16,234 nucleotides of DNA, taken from positions 15,075 through 31,308 of the forward strand of contig MGLY01000078.1 of assembly GCA_001794935.1 (NCBI GenBank). The letters are read 5' to 3'. Under the pieces are notes generated by a model. It was not told the origin of the DNA. It worked only from the letters and a program-made list of their open reading frames with translations, and did not search any database. The stretch is from Chlamydiae bacterium RIFCSPHIGHO2_12_FULL_49_9 (GTDB taxonomy: Bacteria; Chlamydiota; Chlamydiia; Chlamydiales; SM23-39). Positions 1-5,566 of this stretch are shown piece after piece; the first letter of the stretch is position 1, and the number at the start of each line of letters is the position of its first letter. A program made the position numbers and the translations under genes.

Positions 1-15
1 TGGGGTTTTAGTTAC

Positions 16-264
16 CTACTGTGGCACGACAGAGACGAACGTCTTCGTCCCTTTGCGAAAAGCGACCAGACCGTCTTTGAGTGCAAAGAGGGTGAAATCT
101 TTTCCCATTCCTACGTTTTTAGAAGGGTGCCACTTGGTGCCGCATTGTCTGACGAGGATGCTGCCGGCTGTGACAAATTGGCCCATGGTGGCCTTAATGC
201 CGAGGCGCTGAGATTTGGAATCTCTGCCGTTGCGGGTAGAACCCTGTCCTTTCTTATGTGCCAT
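16..264 (-). CDS. rpmA: 50S ribosomal protein L27
   Basis: This 82-aa protein begins MAHKKGQGSTRNGRDS and continues through QRLGIK to a GMGKDFTLFALKDGLV segment, which is the diagnostic pattern of bacterial L27. L27 is a basic protein of the large subunit whose N-terminal tail reaches towards the peptidyl-transferase centre. The length is typical, and the N-terminus starts directly at the mature sequence with no cleavable extension of the Firmicutes kind. The ATG at 262-264 is preceded by a GGAG about 7 nt upstream. It lies 14 nt downstream of rplU on the same strand and is surely co-transcribed with it. The usual next gene in this order (obg) would lie beyond the left edge. Identification is essentially certain. 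Confidence 0.98.
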   Translation of the reverse strand: MAHKKGQGSTRNGRDSKSQRLGIKATMGQFVTAGSILVRQCGTKWHPSKNVGMGKDFTLFALKDGLVAFRKGTKTFVSVVPQ

Positions 265-278
265 GAGAGATCTCCAAT

Positions 279-587
279 TTATTGAGCTGCAATTTTCGTG
301 ATTTTAACGCGGGAATACTTCTGTCTATGTCCGACAGTGCGGCGGTAGTTTTTGCGCTGCTTATATTTAAACGCGATGACTTTCGGGCCTTTAGTTTGGC
401 CGATCACTTCACCCATGACAGAGCATTTGTCGAGGTGGGGCAATCCCACTTTCGGCTCTTTGCCGTCGTGAACGAGCAGTACTTTTTCAAATTTAACGGT
501 TCCGTCTGTTCCCAGGAGTTCGACGTCGATTTCGTCCCCTTCTTCGACTCGGTATTGTTTTCCACCGGTCTCGATGATAGCGTACAT
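279..587 (-). CDS. rplU: 50S ribosomal protein L21
   Basis: This 102-aa protein starts MYAIIETGGKQYRVEEGDEI and ends with the basic tail KYKQRKNYRRTVGHRQKYSRVKI, the hallmark of L21, a 23S rRNA-binding large-subunit protein. The reading frame stays open upstream to 815, but homology begins at the ATG at 585-587. That ATG has a strong GGAGG (592-596) 4 nt before it, so the longer form is rejected. It is followed by rpmA after a 14-nt gap. Expression probably depends on the promoter at 787-815. The transcript would carry a leader of about 190 nt in which a 27-bp stem ends right beside the Shine-Dalgarno sequence, suggesting control at the leader level (inference). Confidence 0.98.
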   Translation of the reverse strand: MYAIIETGGKQYRVEEGDEIDVELLGTDGTVKFEKVLLVHDGKEPKVGLPHLDKCSVMGEVIGQTKGPKVIAFKYKQRKNYRRTVGHRQKYSRVKITKIAAQ

Positions 588-598
588 AATGCCTCCAG

Positions 599-775
599 AT
601 ATACACAAATCGACCCAAAAATCGGGAATCTGGCAAAGCTGGCGCTCGGTTATTTTCATCAGGCGAAGCCGGCGCCGAAGCAGCCCATATTTTTCAATAT
701 GGGCAATGAAGGCGGATGGAAAGGCCGAGATGCCAGCGCAGCCAGAAACCGATTTTTGGATCGATTTGTGTATAC
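599..775. repeat. Long imperfect inverted repeat filling the rplU leader
   Basis: Positions 599-625 and 749-775 are inverted copies matching at 25 of 27 positions. In the minus-strand transcript both mismatches become G-U pairs, giving 27 contiguous base pairs. Pairing continues inward: 630-634 with 741-745, 638-643 with 732-737, and 645-649 with 724-728, separated by small internal loops. An independent hairpin sits near the centre (683-690 with 697-704, 8 bp, 6-nt loop, no U tract). The rod would start about 5 nt after the predicted transcription start and end 2-3 nt before the rplU Shine-Dalgarno. Seen as DNA, the ends read TACACAAATCGA and its complement, flanked by TA on both sides, as in TA-targeting MITEs. 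Leader element or MITE cannot be decided here. Confidence 0.85.
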
Positions 776-786
776 AATTGCGCAAA

Positions 787-815
787 ATATTACTGGAAGC
801 AGAAGGGATTGTCAA
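787..815 (-). promoter_or_regulatory. Promoter for rplU-rpmA
   Basis: On the minus strand a perfect -35 TTGACA (815-810) is followed after exactly 17 bp by TAATAT (792-787), one base from the consensus -10. Transcription should start near 780. The -35 overlaps the last codons of znuB, so rplU-rpmA can be expressed independently of the metal-transport operon upstream. No terminator is visible between znuB and this promoter, so read-through is also possible. Confidence 0.75.
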
Positions 816-1678
816 TCTTCAATGTTGATTGGAAGAGCAACTCTTTTTTTGAAAAATCTCTTCTTTATGGCCAAAGCTGTCAAATAGGCCAGAGCCGCGA
901 GCAGCGCAATCGTCGCCCCCGGGGGCCAATTGAGGGTGTAAGCGGCGCTGAGGCCCAGGAGGCTCAGGAGGGCGGCAAGGGCAATTGCGGTCCCCATCAT
1001 GATGTGGAGGCGGTGGGTGAAGAGGCTTGCGAGCGTCGCCGGGATCGTGAGGAGGGCGATCACGAGGATCGTTCCGATGATCTGGATCAAGAGGACAACG
1101 GAGACGGCAGTCAGGCTCAAAAGAAAGAGATAAAGCCTCTTTACGGCAACTCCCTGGAGAAGGGCCTGCTCCTCGTCGAAGCAAAGGGCTAAAAATTTTC
1201 TGTAATAGAGAAGGGTTGCCAGGATGAGAAAGACATCGAGTGAAGCGAGCAGAATCAGGTCGCGCGTTGTCACCCAGAGAATATTGCCGAAGAGAAAATT
1301 CATCAGTTCGACATTGGTTCCCGGGGTGAGTGAGAGGAAAATAACGCCGATGGCCATGCCGGTAGACCAGACGGCTGCGATCACGGCGTCTTCCCGTTGG
1401 CGGTAGTTGAGATGGATCCAGCCGATCAAAAGGGCGGATAGAATAGAGCCTGCAAAGGCGCCGATCATCGGATCGAGCCACAAGATCCCATAAGTTCTCT
1501 GGAGCCAAAGGCAAAATCCCATGCCGCCGAGAACGGAGTGGGCGATGCTCCCCGCGATGAAGGCGATCCTTTTGACGACGACAAAAGAGCCGACGACTCC
1601 GCTTGCAAGAGCTGCAAGAAGGCTTGCCCAAAGCGCTGTTTGAAGAAAGGGGTTTTCAACGAATGCAGAAAAGATCAT
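812..1678 (-). CDS. znuB: Zn/Mn ABC transporter permease (ZnuB/TroC family)
   Basis: This 288-aa, very hydrophobic protein has about eight predicted membrane segments. It matches the ABC-3 permease family of metal importers: an N-terminal AFVENPFLQTALWASLLA stretch, the VGSFVVVKRIAFIAGSIAHS region that contacts the ATPase, and the late segment IIGTILVIALLTIPAT. It would form the inner-membrane channel for zinc or manganese delivered by the lipoprotein encoded at 2413-3282. The start ATG (1676-1678) lies inside the 3' end of the ATPase gene (23-nt overlap), indicating translational coupling. The basic C-terminus (KKRFFKKR) fits a cytoplasmic tail. The family is clear. Whether the metal is Zn or Mn cannot be told from the permease. 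Confidence 0.93.
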   Translation of the reverse strand: MIFSAFVENPFLQTALWASLLAALASGVVGSFVVVKRIAFIAGSIAHSVLGGMGFCLWLQRTYGILWLDPMIGAFAGSILSALLIGWIHLNYRQREDAVIAAVWSTGMAIGVIFLSLTPGTNVELMNFLFGNILWVTTRDLILLASLDVFLILATLLYYRKFLALCFDEEQALLQGVAVKRLYLFLLSLTAVSVVLLIQIIGTILVIALLTIPATLASLFTHRLHIMMGTAIALAALLSLLGLSAAYTLNWPPGATIALLAALAYLTALAIKKRFFKKRVALPINIED

Positions 1679-2420
1679 CGGGACTCTTTTTTAGATGGTT
1701 TTTCGGCAGATCGAGAAGGGGTGTGTGGTAGAGGCCCAGTGCAAAATGTTCGCAGATGTGGCCCGGCAGGAAGGATGTCACTTGTCCTTGCACGCAAAGA
1801 ACGCGGGTGACTCTTTCGACAATTGTTCTCAGGTCGTGGGTAACGATGAGAATCGTCTTTTTGCCCTTCATCTCCTCGAGAAGATCGAAGATGAGAAGAG
1901 ATGAGGGGGGATCGATGTTGGCGGTCGGTTCGTCGAGGAGCAAGATGTCGGGATCGGAGAGGAGCGCCCTTGCTAAAAGAGCTCTTTGGGCAAGCCCTCC
2001 GGATAGAGAGCCGAACATTTTATTTTTGTGCTCCGAAAGACCGAGTTTTTCAATGAGATCGAGGGCTTTTTCTTTCACAGATGCAGGATAGCTGCCGAAG
2101 AAAGAAGTTTTGGAAAGAGAGCCGAGCAAAACGAGCTCTAAGACGGTGATTGGAAAATCCCGATCGGTTCTATGCACTTGCGGGACGTAGCCAATGCTCA
2201 GGCGAGCTTTTTCAGGTGGGGCGCCAAAGACTTTGATGCTCCCTTCTCGGGGAAGCAAAAAGCCCATGAGGAGCTTTAGCAGGGTCGTTTTTCCGCCGCC
2301 ATTGGGACCCATGATCCCAATGAGCTCGCCGGGAAAAATCTCAACATTGACCTCGCTTAAAACGGGGTGGCCGTCGTAGGCAAAAGATACGCTATCGAAC
2401 GAGATCATTGGCTTATTCAT
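1656..2420 (-). CDS. znuC: Zn/Mn ABC transporter ATP-binding protein (ZnuC/TroB family)
   Basis: This 254-aa ABC ATPase has Walker A GPNGGGKTT (residues 38-46), the Q-loop glutamine in VPQ (81), a signature LSGGLAQR (139-146, with Leu in place of the usual Gln after LSGG), Walker B ILLLDE (159-164) and the switch histidine in VTHD (195). It would power metal uptake with the neighbouring permease and binding protein. The ATG at 2418-2420 is preferred because it follows GAGGAG at the right distance and gives the normal family N-terminus (MNKPMISFDSVSFAYDG). An in-frame start further upstream at 2462 would lie inside znuA and has no such site. It overlaps znuA by 8 nt and znuB by 23 nt. Confidence 0.95.
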   Translation of the reverse strand: MNKPMISFDSVSFAYDGHPVLSEVNVEIFPGELIGIMGPNGGGKTTLLKLLMGFLLPREGSIKVFGAPPEKARLSIGYVPQVHRTDRDFPITVLELVLLGSLSKTSFFGSYPASVKEKALDLIEKLGLSEHKNKMFGSLSGGLAQRALLARALLSDPDILLLDEPTANIDPPSSLLIFDLLEEMKGKKTILIVTHDLRTIVERVTRVLCVQGQVTSFLPGHICEHFALGLYHTPLLDLPKNHLKKSPDDLFCIR

Positions 2421-3282
2421 GGTTCTCCTCGATGAGCGAGGTGAGCTTTTCCAGCATCTCAAAATAGTCGGGGGAGTAGGGGTCGATTGAGTAGATGGGT
2501 TTGGAGAGTTTTTGAGCGATCAATTCCGCTCCCTTGTTGTTGTGCTGGGGAAGAGAGAGCGCAAGGCGAATGTTTTTCGAAACCGCTTTTTTGAGGATCT
2601 CTTCGAGGTGTTTAGGCCTTGGATCTTTCCCTTCAAATTCAACGGAGAGTTGCTCGAGGCCATAGTCTTTGCAAAAGTAGCCAAAGGCCGGATGGGAGAC
2701 GAGAATCGTTCTGCTTTGGACGCTCCCAAGACGGGTTTCGATGTTTTGAGCGATCTGAGAGAGCTCGTTTAAAAGCGAGGTTAAGTTCGCCTTAAACTCA
2801 GAGGCGAATACGGGATATTTTTCGCTCAAGGCGCGCTCGATTTCTTTGGCTTGGAGGGCCGCTAACTTGGGACTCAGCCAAATGTGGCGGTCAAAGTGGT
2901 CTTTGCTGCAGTGACGGCATGTGGAGTGGGTCTCCTCGAGAAGGGGAACTTGGGATCTGAGATCGAGCAGAACGAGATTGGCTTTTCTTCCCTTTAAAAT
3001 GGGGGCGATTTTTTCTTCAAACGGCTCTCCGATCTGAAGCCAGATGTCGCCGCGGATCATTTGAGCTGTTTGGCTTGAGGTTGGCTCGAAGATATGCGGG
3101 TTGGCGTTCGGAGGGACGATCGTTTGCACCTCAATGCGATCCCCCCCGATTTTTTCCGCGAGGAAGCAGTAGGGAGCGATGCTCGTCAGAACAAGCGGTT
3201 TTGGGGCGCTGCAGGAGGGCGCTTTTTTTCCGCACCCGAGGGCGAAAATGAGAAGAAAAAATAAAAAATATTTTTTAAGCAT
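2413..3282 (-). CDS. znuA: Zn/Mn-binding lipoprotein of ABC transporter (ZnuA/TroA family)
   Basis: This 289-aa substrate-binding protein starts with a lipoprotein signal peptide whose lipobox ends ALGC, with Cys17 as the modified residue. The family's metal ligands are visible: His63 in NPHIFEP, His133 in RHIWLSP, His197 in SHPAFGYF and Asp267 in SIDPYSP. A short Cys/His-rich loop (His119, Cys122, His124, Cys125, His129) sits where ZnuA proteins often carry a His-rich loop, which favours zinc but does not prove it. It would sit on the outer face of the inner membrane and deliver metal to ZnuB. It is the first gene of the operon. Its Shine-Dalgarno is weak (ACCCCT before the ATG). The signal-peptide processing enzyme LspA is encoded at 4410-4883. 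Confidence 0.92.
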   Translation of the reverse strand: MLKKYFLFFLLIFALGCGKKAPSCSAPKPLVLTSIAPYCFLAEKIGGDRIEVQTIVPPNANPHIFEPTSSQTAQMIRGDIWLQIGEPFEEKIAPILKGRKANLVLLDLRSQVPLLEETHSTCRHCSKDHFDRHIWLSPKLAALQAKEIERALSEKYPVFASEFKANLTSLLNELSQIAQNIETRLGSVQSRTILVSHPAFGYFCKDYGLEQLSVEFEGKDPRPKHLEEILKKAVSKNIRLALSLPQHNNKGAELIAQKLSKPIYSIDPYSPDYFEMLEKLTSLIEENHE

Positions 3283-3296
3283 AGGGGTTTCGCGAA

Positions 3297-3369
3297 CCGT
3301 AAAAACTATCGTCGTTTACGGCAAATAATGCAACAGTCGCTTGTTTGTAAACGATCGATCAGTTAATCT
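3297..3369. promoter_or_regulatory. Divergent promoter region of znuA and tRNA-Ser with inverted repeats
   Basis: On the plus strand TTGTTT (3341-3346) and TAATCT (3364-3369), 17 bp apart, form a plausible promoter for the tRNA gene. On the minus strand TTTACA (3351-3346) and TTATTT (3328-3323), also 17 bp apart, form a candidate znuA promoter, so the two -35 boxes abut. An inverted repeat, CCGTAAA (3297-3303) with TTTACGG (3315-3321), lies over the predicted znuA start, and a second GTTTGTAAAC (3343-3352) covers the -35 region. These would be natural operator sites for a metal-responsive repressor. This is inference; no known operator consensus was recognised. Confidence 0.4.
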
Positions 3370-3388
3370 TCGTGCCCGGTTCTTTTTT

Positions 3389-3475
3389 GGAGAGGTGTCC
3401 GAGTGGCTTAAGGAGCACGCTTGGAAAGCGTGTAAACGTGAAAGCGTTTCGTGGGTTCGAATCCCACCCCCTCCG
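3389..3475 (+). tRNA. tRNA-Ser (anticodon GGA)
   Basis: This 87-nt class II tRNA has a clear cloverleaf: acceptor GGAGAGG (3389-3395) with CCCCTCC (3468-3474), anticodon stem CACGC/GCGTG around the loop TTGGAAA (anticodon GGA at 3423-3425), a long variable arm (AAACG paired with CGTTT), the T arm GTGGG-TTCGAAT-CCCAC, and discriminator G3475 as expected for serine. It reads UCC and UCU codons. CCA is not encoded and must be added. One acceptor pair (A3393 with C3470, tRNA positions 5 and 68) is an A-C mismatch. It sits alone in front of the nrdR operon. Confidence 0.96.
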
Positions 3476-3563
3476 AGTTTTAAAAAAGTGTTTATAGTCT
3501 TGTCTGAAAATTATTCACAAAAATCCTTTAACTCCCTAAATAACCAATGAGGAAGAGGTTTTT

Positions 3564-4064
3564 GTGAGATGTCCTTTTTGCAACCATGAAGAGTCGAAAG
3601 TCACCGACTCTCGAGACGCGTCCGAGATCAATGCGATCCGCCGCCGCCGCGAGTGCTGTCAGTGCATGCGCAGGTTCACTACTTTTGAAACTGTCGATTT
3701 GAGCCTCCAGGTGAAAAAGAGGGATGGGACATTTGAGGATTTTCAGCAAGAAAAGCTCATCCATGGGATGGATTCGGCCTGCCGGCATACGAGAGTCAGC
3801 CATGATCAGGTGAGAGCGCTTGCCTATAAGATCAAATCGGACTTGATGGCGCGGGGTGTGAGGGAAATCTCGAGCCGCGAGCTCGGCGAAATTGTGATGC
3901 GCCATCTCCAGGAAACAGATGTAGTTGCCTATATTCGCTTTGCCTGCGTATACAAACGTTTTAAAGACATTAAAGAACTTGTTGAGGCAATCCAGCTCAT
4001 CGCGCCGACAACAAATGCTGAAATTGAAAATGAGGAAACGACCCATGCCGCTGAAGAAAAATGA
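3564..4064 (+). CDS. nrdR: Transcriptional repressor NrdR
   Basis: This 166-aa protein starts with GTG, preceded by AGGAAGAGG at good distance. The N-terminal zinc ribbon is Cys3-x2-Cys6 with Cys31-x2-Cys34, followed by the family motif RRFTTFE. An ATP-cone domain (about residues 49-139) follows, with VKKRDGTFEDF at its start. NrdR senses ATP/dATP and represses ribonucleotide reductase genes by binding paired NrdR boxes. The C-terminal 25 residues are a Glu-rich tail beyond the usual length of about 150 aa. It is the first gene of an eight-gene run and overlaps the DksA-like gene by 20 nt. No NrdR box was seen upstream of it, so it probably acts on nrd genes elsewhere. Confidence 0.95.
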   Translation: MRCPFCNHEESKVTDSRDASEINAIRRRRECCQCMRRFTTFETVDLSLQVKKRDGTFEDFQQEKLIHGMDSACRHTRVSHDQVRALAYKIKSDLMARGVREISSRELGEIVMRHLQETDVVAYIRFACVYKRFKDIKELVEAIQLIAPTTNAEIENEETTHAAEEK

Positions 4065-4413
4065 GATTGCCCAGTTCAAAAAGAGGCTTGAAGAGATGCG
4101 CCAACAGATCACGCGCGCGCTTCAGGGGACGAAAAAGGAAGTGACTGAGGCCGACACGTCAAAAGGCTACTCTCAGCACTCAGCTGATGAAGGAACCGAC
4201 GACTTTGTCAAGAGCATCAATTTGGAAGTGACCAATAAAGAGTTTGGCCTGCTTCGCCAGATCGAAAGAGCTCTCGAAAAGGTCGATGAGGGCACCTATG
4301 GAATTTGCGATATCACAGGAGAGGAAATCCCTCTGAAAAGGCTCGAGGCGATTCCCTATGCGACGATGACCGTGAAAGCGCAAGAAAAGTTTGAAAAAGG
4401 GCTTATTGAGTGA
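4045..4413 (+). CDS. dksA: DksA/TraR-family protein with degenerate zinc finger
   Basis: This 122-aa protein has an N-terminal coiled coil (about residues 5-35), a central segment SADEGTDDF typical of the TraR/DksA subgroup, and a C-terminal finger region YGICDITGEEIPLKRL...PYATMTV. The family normally has two CxxC pairs. Here only Cys88 remains and the others are Thr91, Thr109 and Ala112, so the finger is unlikely to bind zinc in the standard way. DksA proteins bind in the RNA polymerase secondary channel and modulate initiation. Whether this version does so is inference. The start at 4045 is chosen because GAGGA precedes it by 9 nt. It overlaps nrdR by 20 nt and lspA by 4 nt (GTGA). Confidence 0.85.
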   Translation: MPLKKNEIAQFKKRLEEMRQQITRALQGTKKEVTEADTSKGYSQHSADEGTDDFVKSINLEVTNKEFGLLRQIERALEKVDEGTYGICDITGEEIPLKRLEAIPYATMTVKAQEKFEKGLIE

Positions 4414-4883
4414 GAAGATTTCTCCTGTTTTTTTCTTCTCTTCTCTGCGTAGATATCGCTGCGAAGATCCTCGCGATCCGTTTTATTCCCGCGCTGGAAA
4501 GAGGCCCATTTCCCTTTGGCGGGATTGGGATTTTCTCGGGAGATATCACCTTCTCCTTAAATTACATCGTCAACACGGGAGCGGCCTGGGGCTCTTTTTC
4601 GGGCTATCCGGGCGTTTTGTTTGTTTTGCGGCTGTGTGTGATTGCAGCTCTTCTCGTCCATCTCTTCCGCTCTGAAAAGCCCTCGTTTTCCTTAGGTCTT
4701 GTTGCAACAGGGGCGATCGGCAATGCGATCGACTACTGTCTTTATGGGCACGTGATCGATTTTTTCCACTTCACGTTTTGGGGCTATTCGTTTCCGATTT
4801 TCAATGTGGCCGACTCATGTATTACGCTGGGCGTGATGAGCCTTCTCTTTTTTCCCAAGCCCAGAAGCTTGCAGCCATCATGA
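4410..4883 (+). CDS. lspA: Lipoprotein signal peptidase (signal peptidase II)
   Basis: This 157-aa inner-membrane aspartyl protease has four predicted membrane helices and cleaves prolipoproteins before the lipidated Cys. The conserved pattern is present: Asp15 and Lys19 in VDIAAK, VNTGAAWG (Asn55), GAIGNAID (Asn105, Asp108), the catalytic Asp117 in HVIDF and the catalytic Asp135 in FNVADS. The Arg that normally follows the NxxD motif is Tyr109 here. The start is GTG at 4410, overlapping the dksA stop by 4 nt. The ZnuA-like lipoprotein at 2413-3282 is an obvious local substrate. It overlaps the next gene by ATGA. Confidence 0.95.
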   Translation: MRRFLLFFSSLLCVDIAAKILAIRFIPALERGPFPFGGIGIFSGDITFSLNYIVNTGAAWGSFSGYPGVLFVLRLCVIAALLVHLFRSEKPSFSLGLVATGAIGNAIDYCLYGHVIDFFHFTFWGYSFPIFNVADSCITLGVMSLLFFPKPRSLQPS

Positions 4884-5566
4884 ATCTAAAAATATCCCAG
4901 CCTGCCATCGAGGGAATTTACCAGGGATCAAAATTCCTCAAGTTCCAAGTTCTTTGCGGCGTCAAAGAACTGGAGAGTCTCTTTGAGAAGATCGCCCCTT
5001 TTTCAATCTATCCGCTCAAGATTGTAGCGCCAGATGAAATCCCGATTCCTCAAGAGATGTTTTTAAAGGCGTATGGAGAGTGGATCGAAGGGTTAAAAGA
5101 GGGAAGAATTCCTCAAGATGGAGAGCTTCGCCCCTTTTTAGCCGCAGCAATCACAAAAGATGAGGAGTCTTTGTGGCTGCAGCCGGTGCCGAACAATCGC
5201 TACATTGTGAAAATGGCCAGGCCAGTCGTTCAGGTGCAGGCGCACTATTTTACCTACTCTTCGATCGATTCGGTTTTTCGGCCGATGTCGATGGGGCCCG
5301 ATGCCATTTTTTGGGGCCTGCAGTTTAGCTATCCTCAGATTTATCAGCATCCGAAGACGATGGAACTTTTAGAGGTGGAAGAGGGGCCCGACACCGATCT
5401 TTTCCTCGTTTTGCGCAAATGGGTGAGAGATGAGACGAGAGCCACTCCTTTTGTCGTTGATGGCAAAAGAATCAATGCGACGATTCGGCTTGGCAAAAGC
5501 TGCTTTTCCTGGATTGAGAAACACCCTCAACTGATCAAGCGGGGAATAGGCATCCATGCTGGTTGA
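4880..5566 (+). CDS. Conserved-type hypothetical protein, 228 aa
   Basis: I do not recognise the family. The protein is soluble, with no signal peptide or membrane segment, and is mildly acidic with many aromatic residues. Notable stretches are the N-terminal MNLKISQPAIEGIYQGSKFL, a central YIVKMARPVVQVQAHYFTYS followed by FRPMSMGPDAIFWGLQFSYP, and a C-terminal WVRDETRATPF. The start at 4880 overlaps the lspA stop as ATGA, and the 3' end overlaps cinA by 11 nt, so it is translated as part of the operon and is almost certainly a real gene. The position between lspA and cinA gives no firm hint of function. A Chlamydiae-specific family is my best guess, from the absence of any recognisable domain. 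Confidence 0.85.
   Translation: MNLKISQPAIEGIYQGSKFLKFQVLCGVKELESLFEKIAPFSIYPLKIVAPDEIPIPQEMFLKAYGEWIEGLKEGRIPQDGELRPFLAAAITKDEESLWLQPVPNNRYIVKMARPVVQVQAHYFTYSSIDSVFRPMSMGPDAIFWGLQFSYPQIYQHPKTMELLEVEEGPDTDLFLVLRKWVRDETRATPFVVDGKRINATIRLGKSCFSWIEKHPQLIKRGIGIHAG

Noticed and set aside
683..704. 8-bp hairpin as an intrinsic terminator
   Set aside because: No T tract follows it on either strand. It is better explained as part of the leader or MITE structure.
588..815. N-terminal extension of L21 in an open frame up to 815
   Set aside because: The extension lies in the inverted repeat and begins upstream of the predicted transcription start. L21 homology starts at the ATG at 587 with its own strong GGAGG.
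282..887. 201-codon open frame on the plus strand across rplU and its leader
   Set aside because: It is antisense to the certain rplU gene and continues through the inverted repeat, with no domain and no suitable ribosome-binding site.
819..1631. 270-codon minus-strand frame overlapping the permease gene
   Set aside because: Arg/Pro-rich frame-shifted shadow of znuB. The in-phase znuB product is a clear membrane permease.
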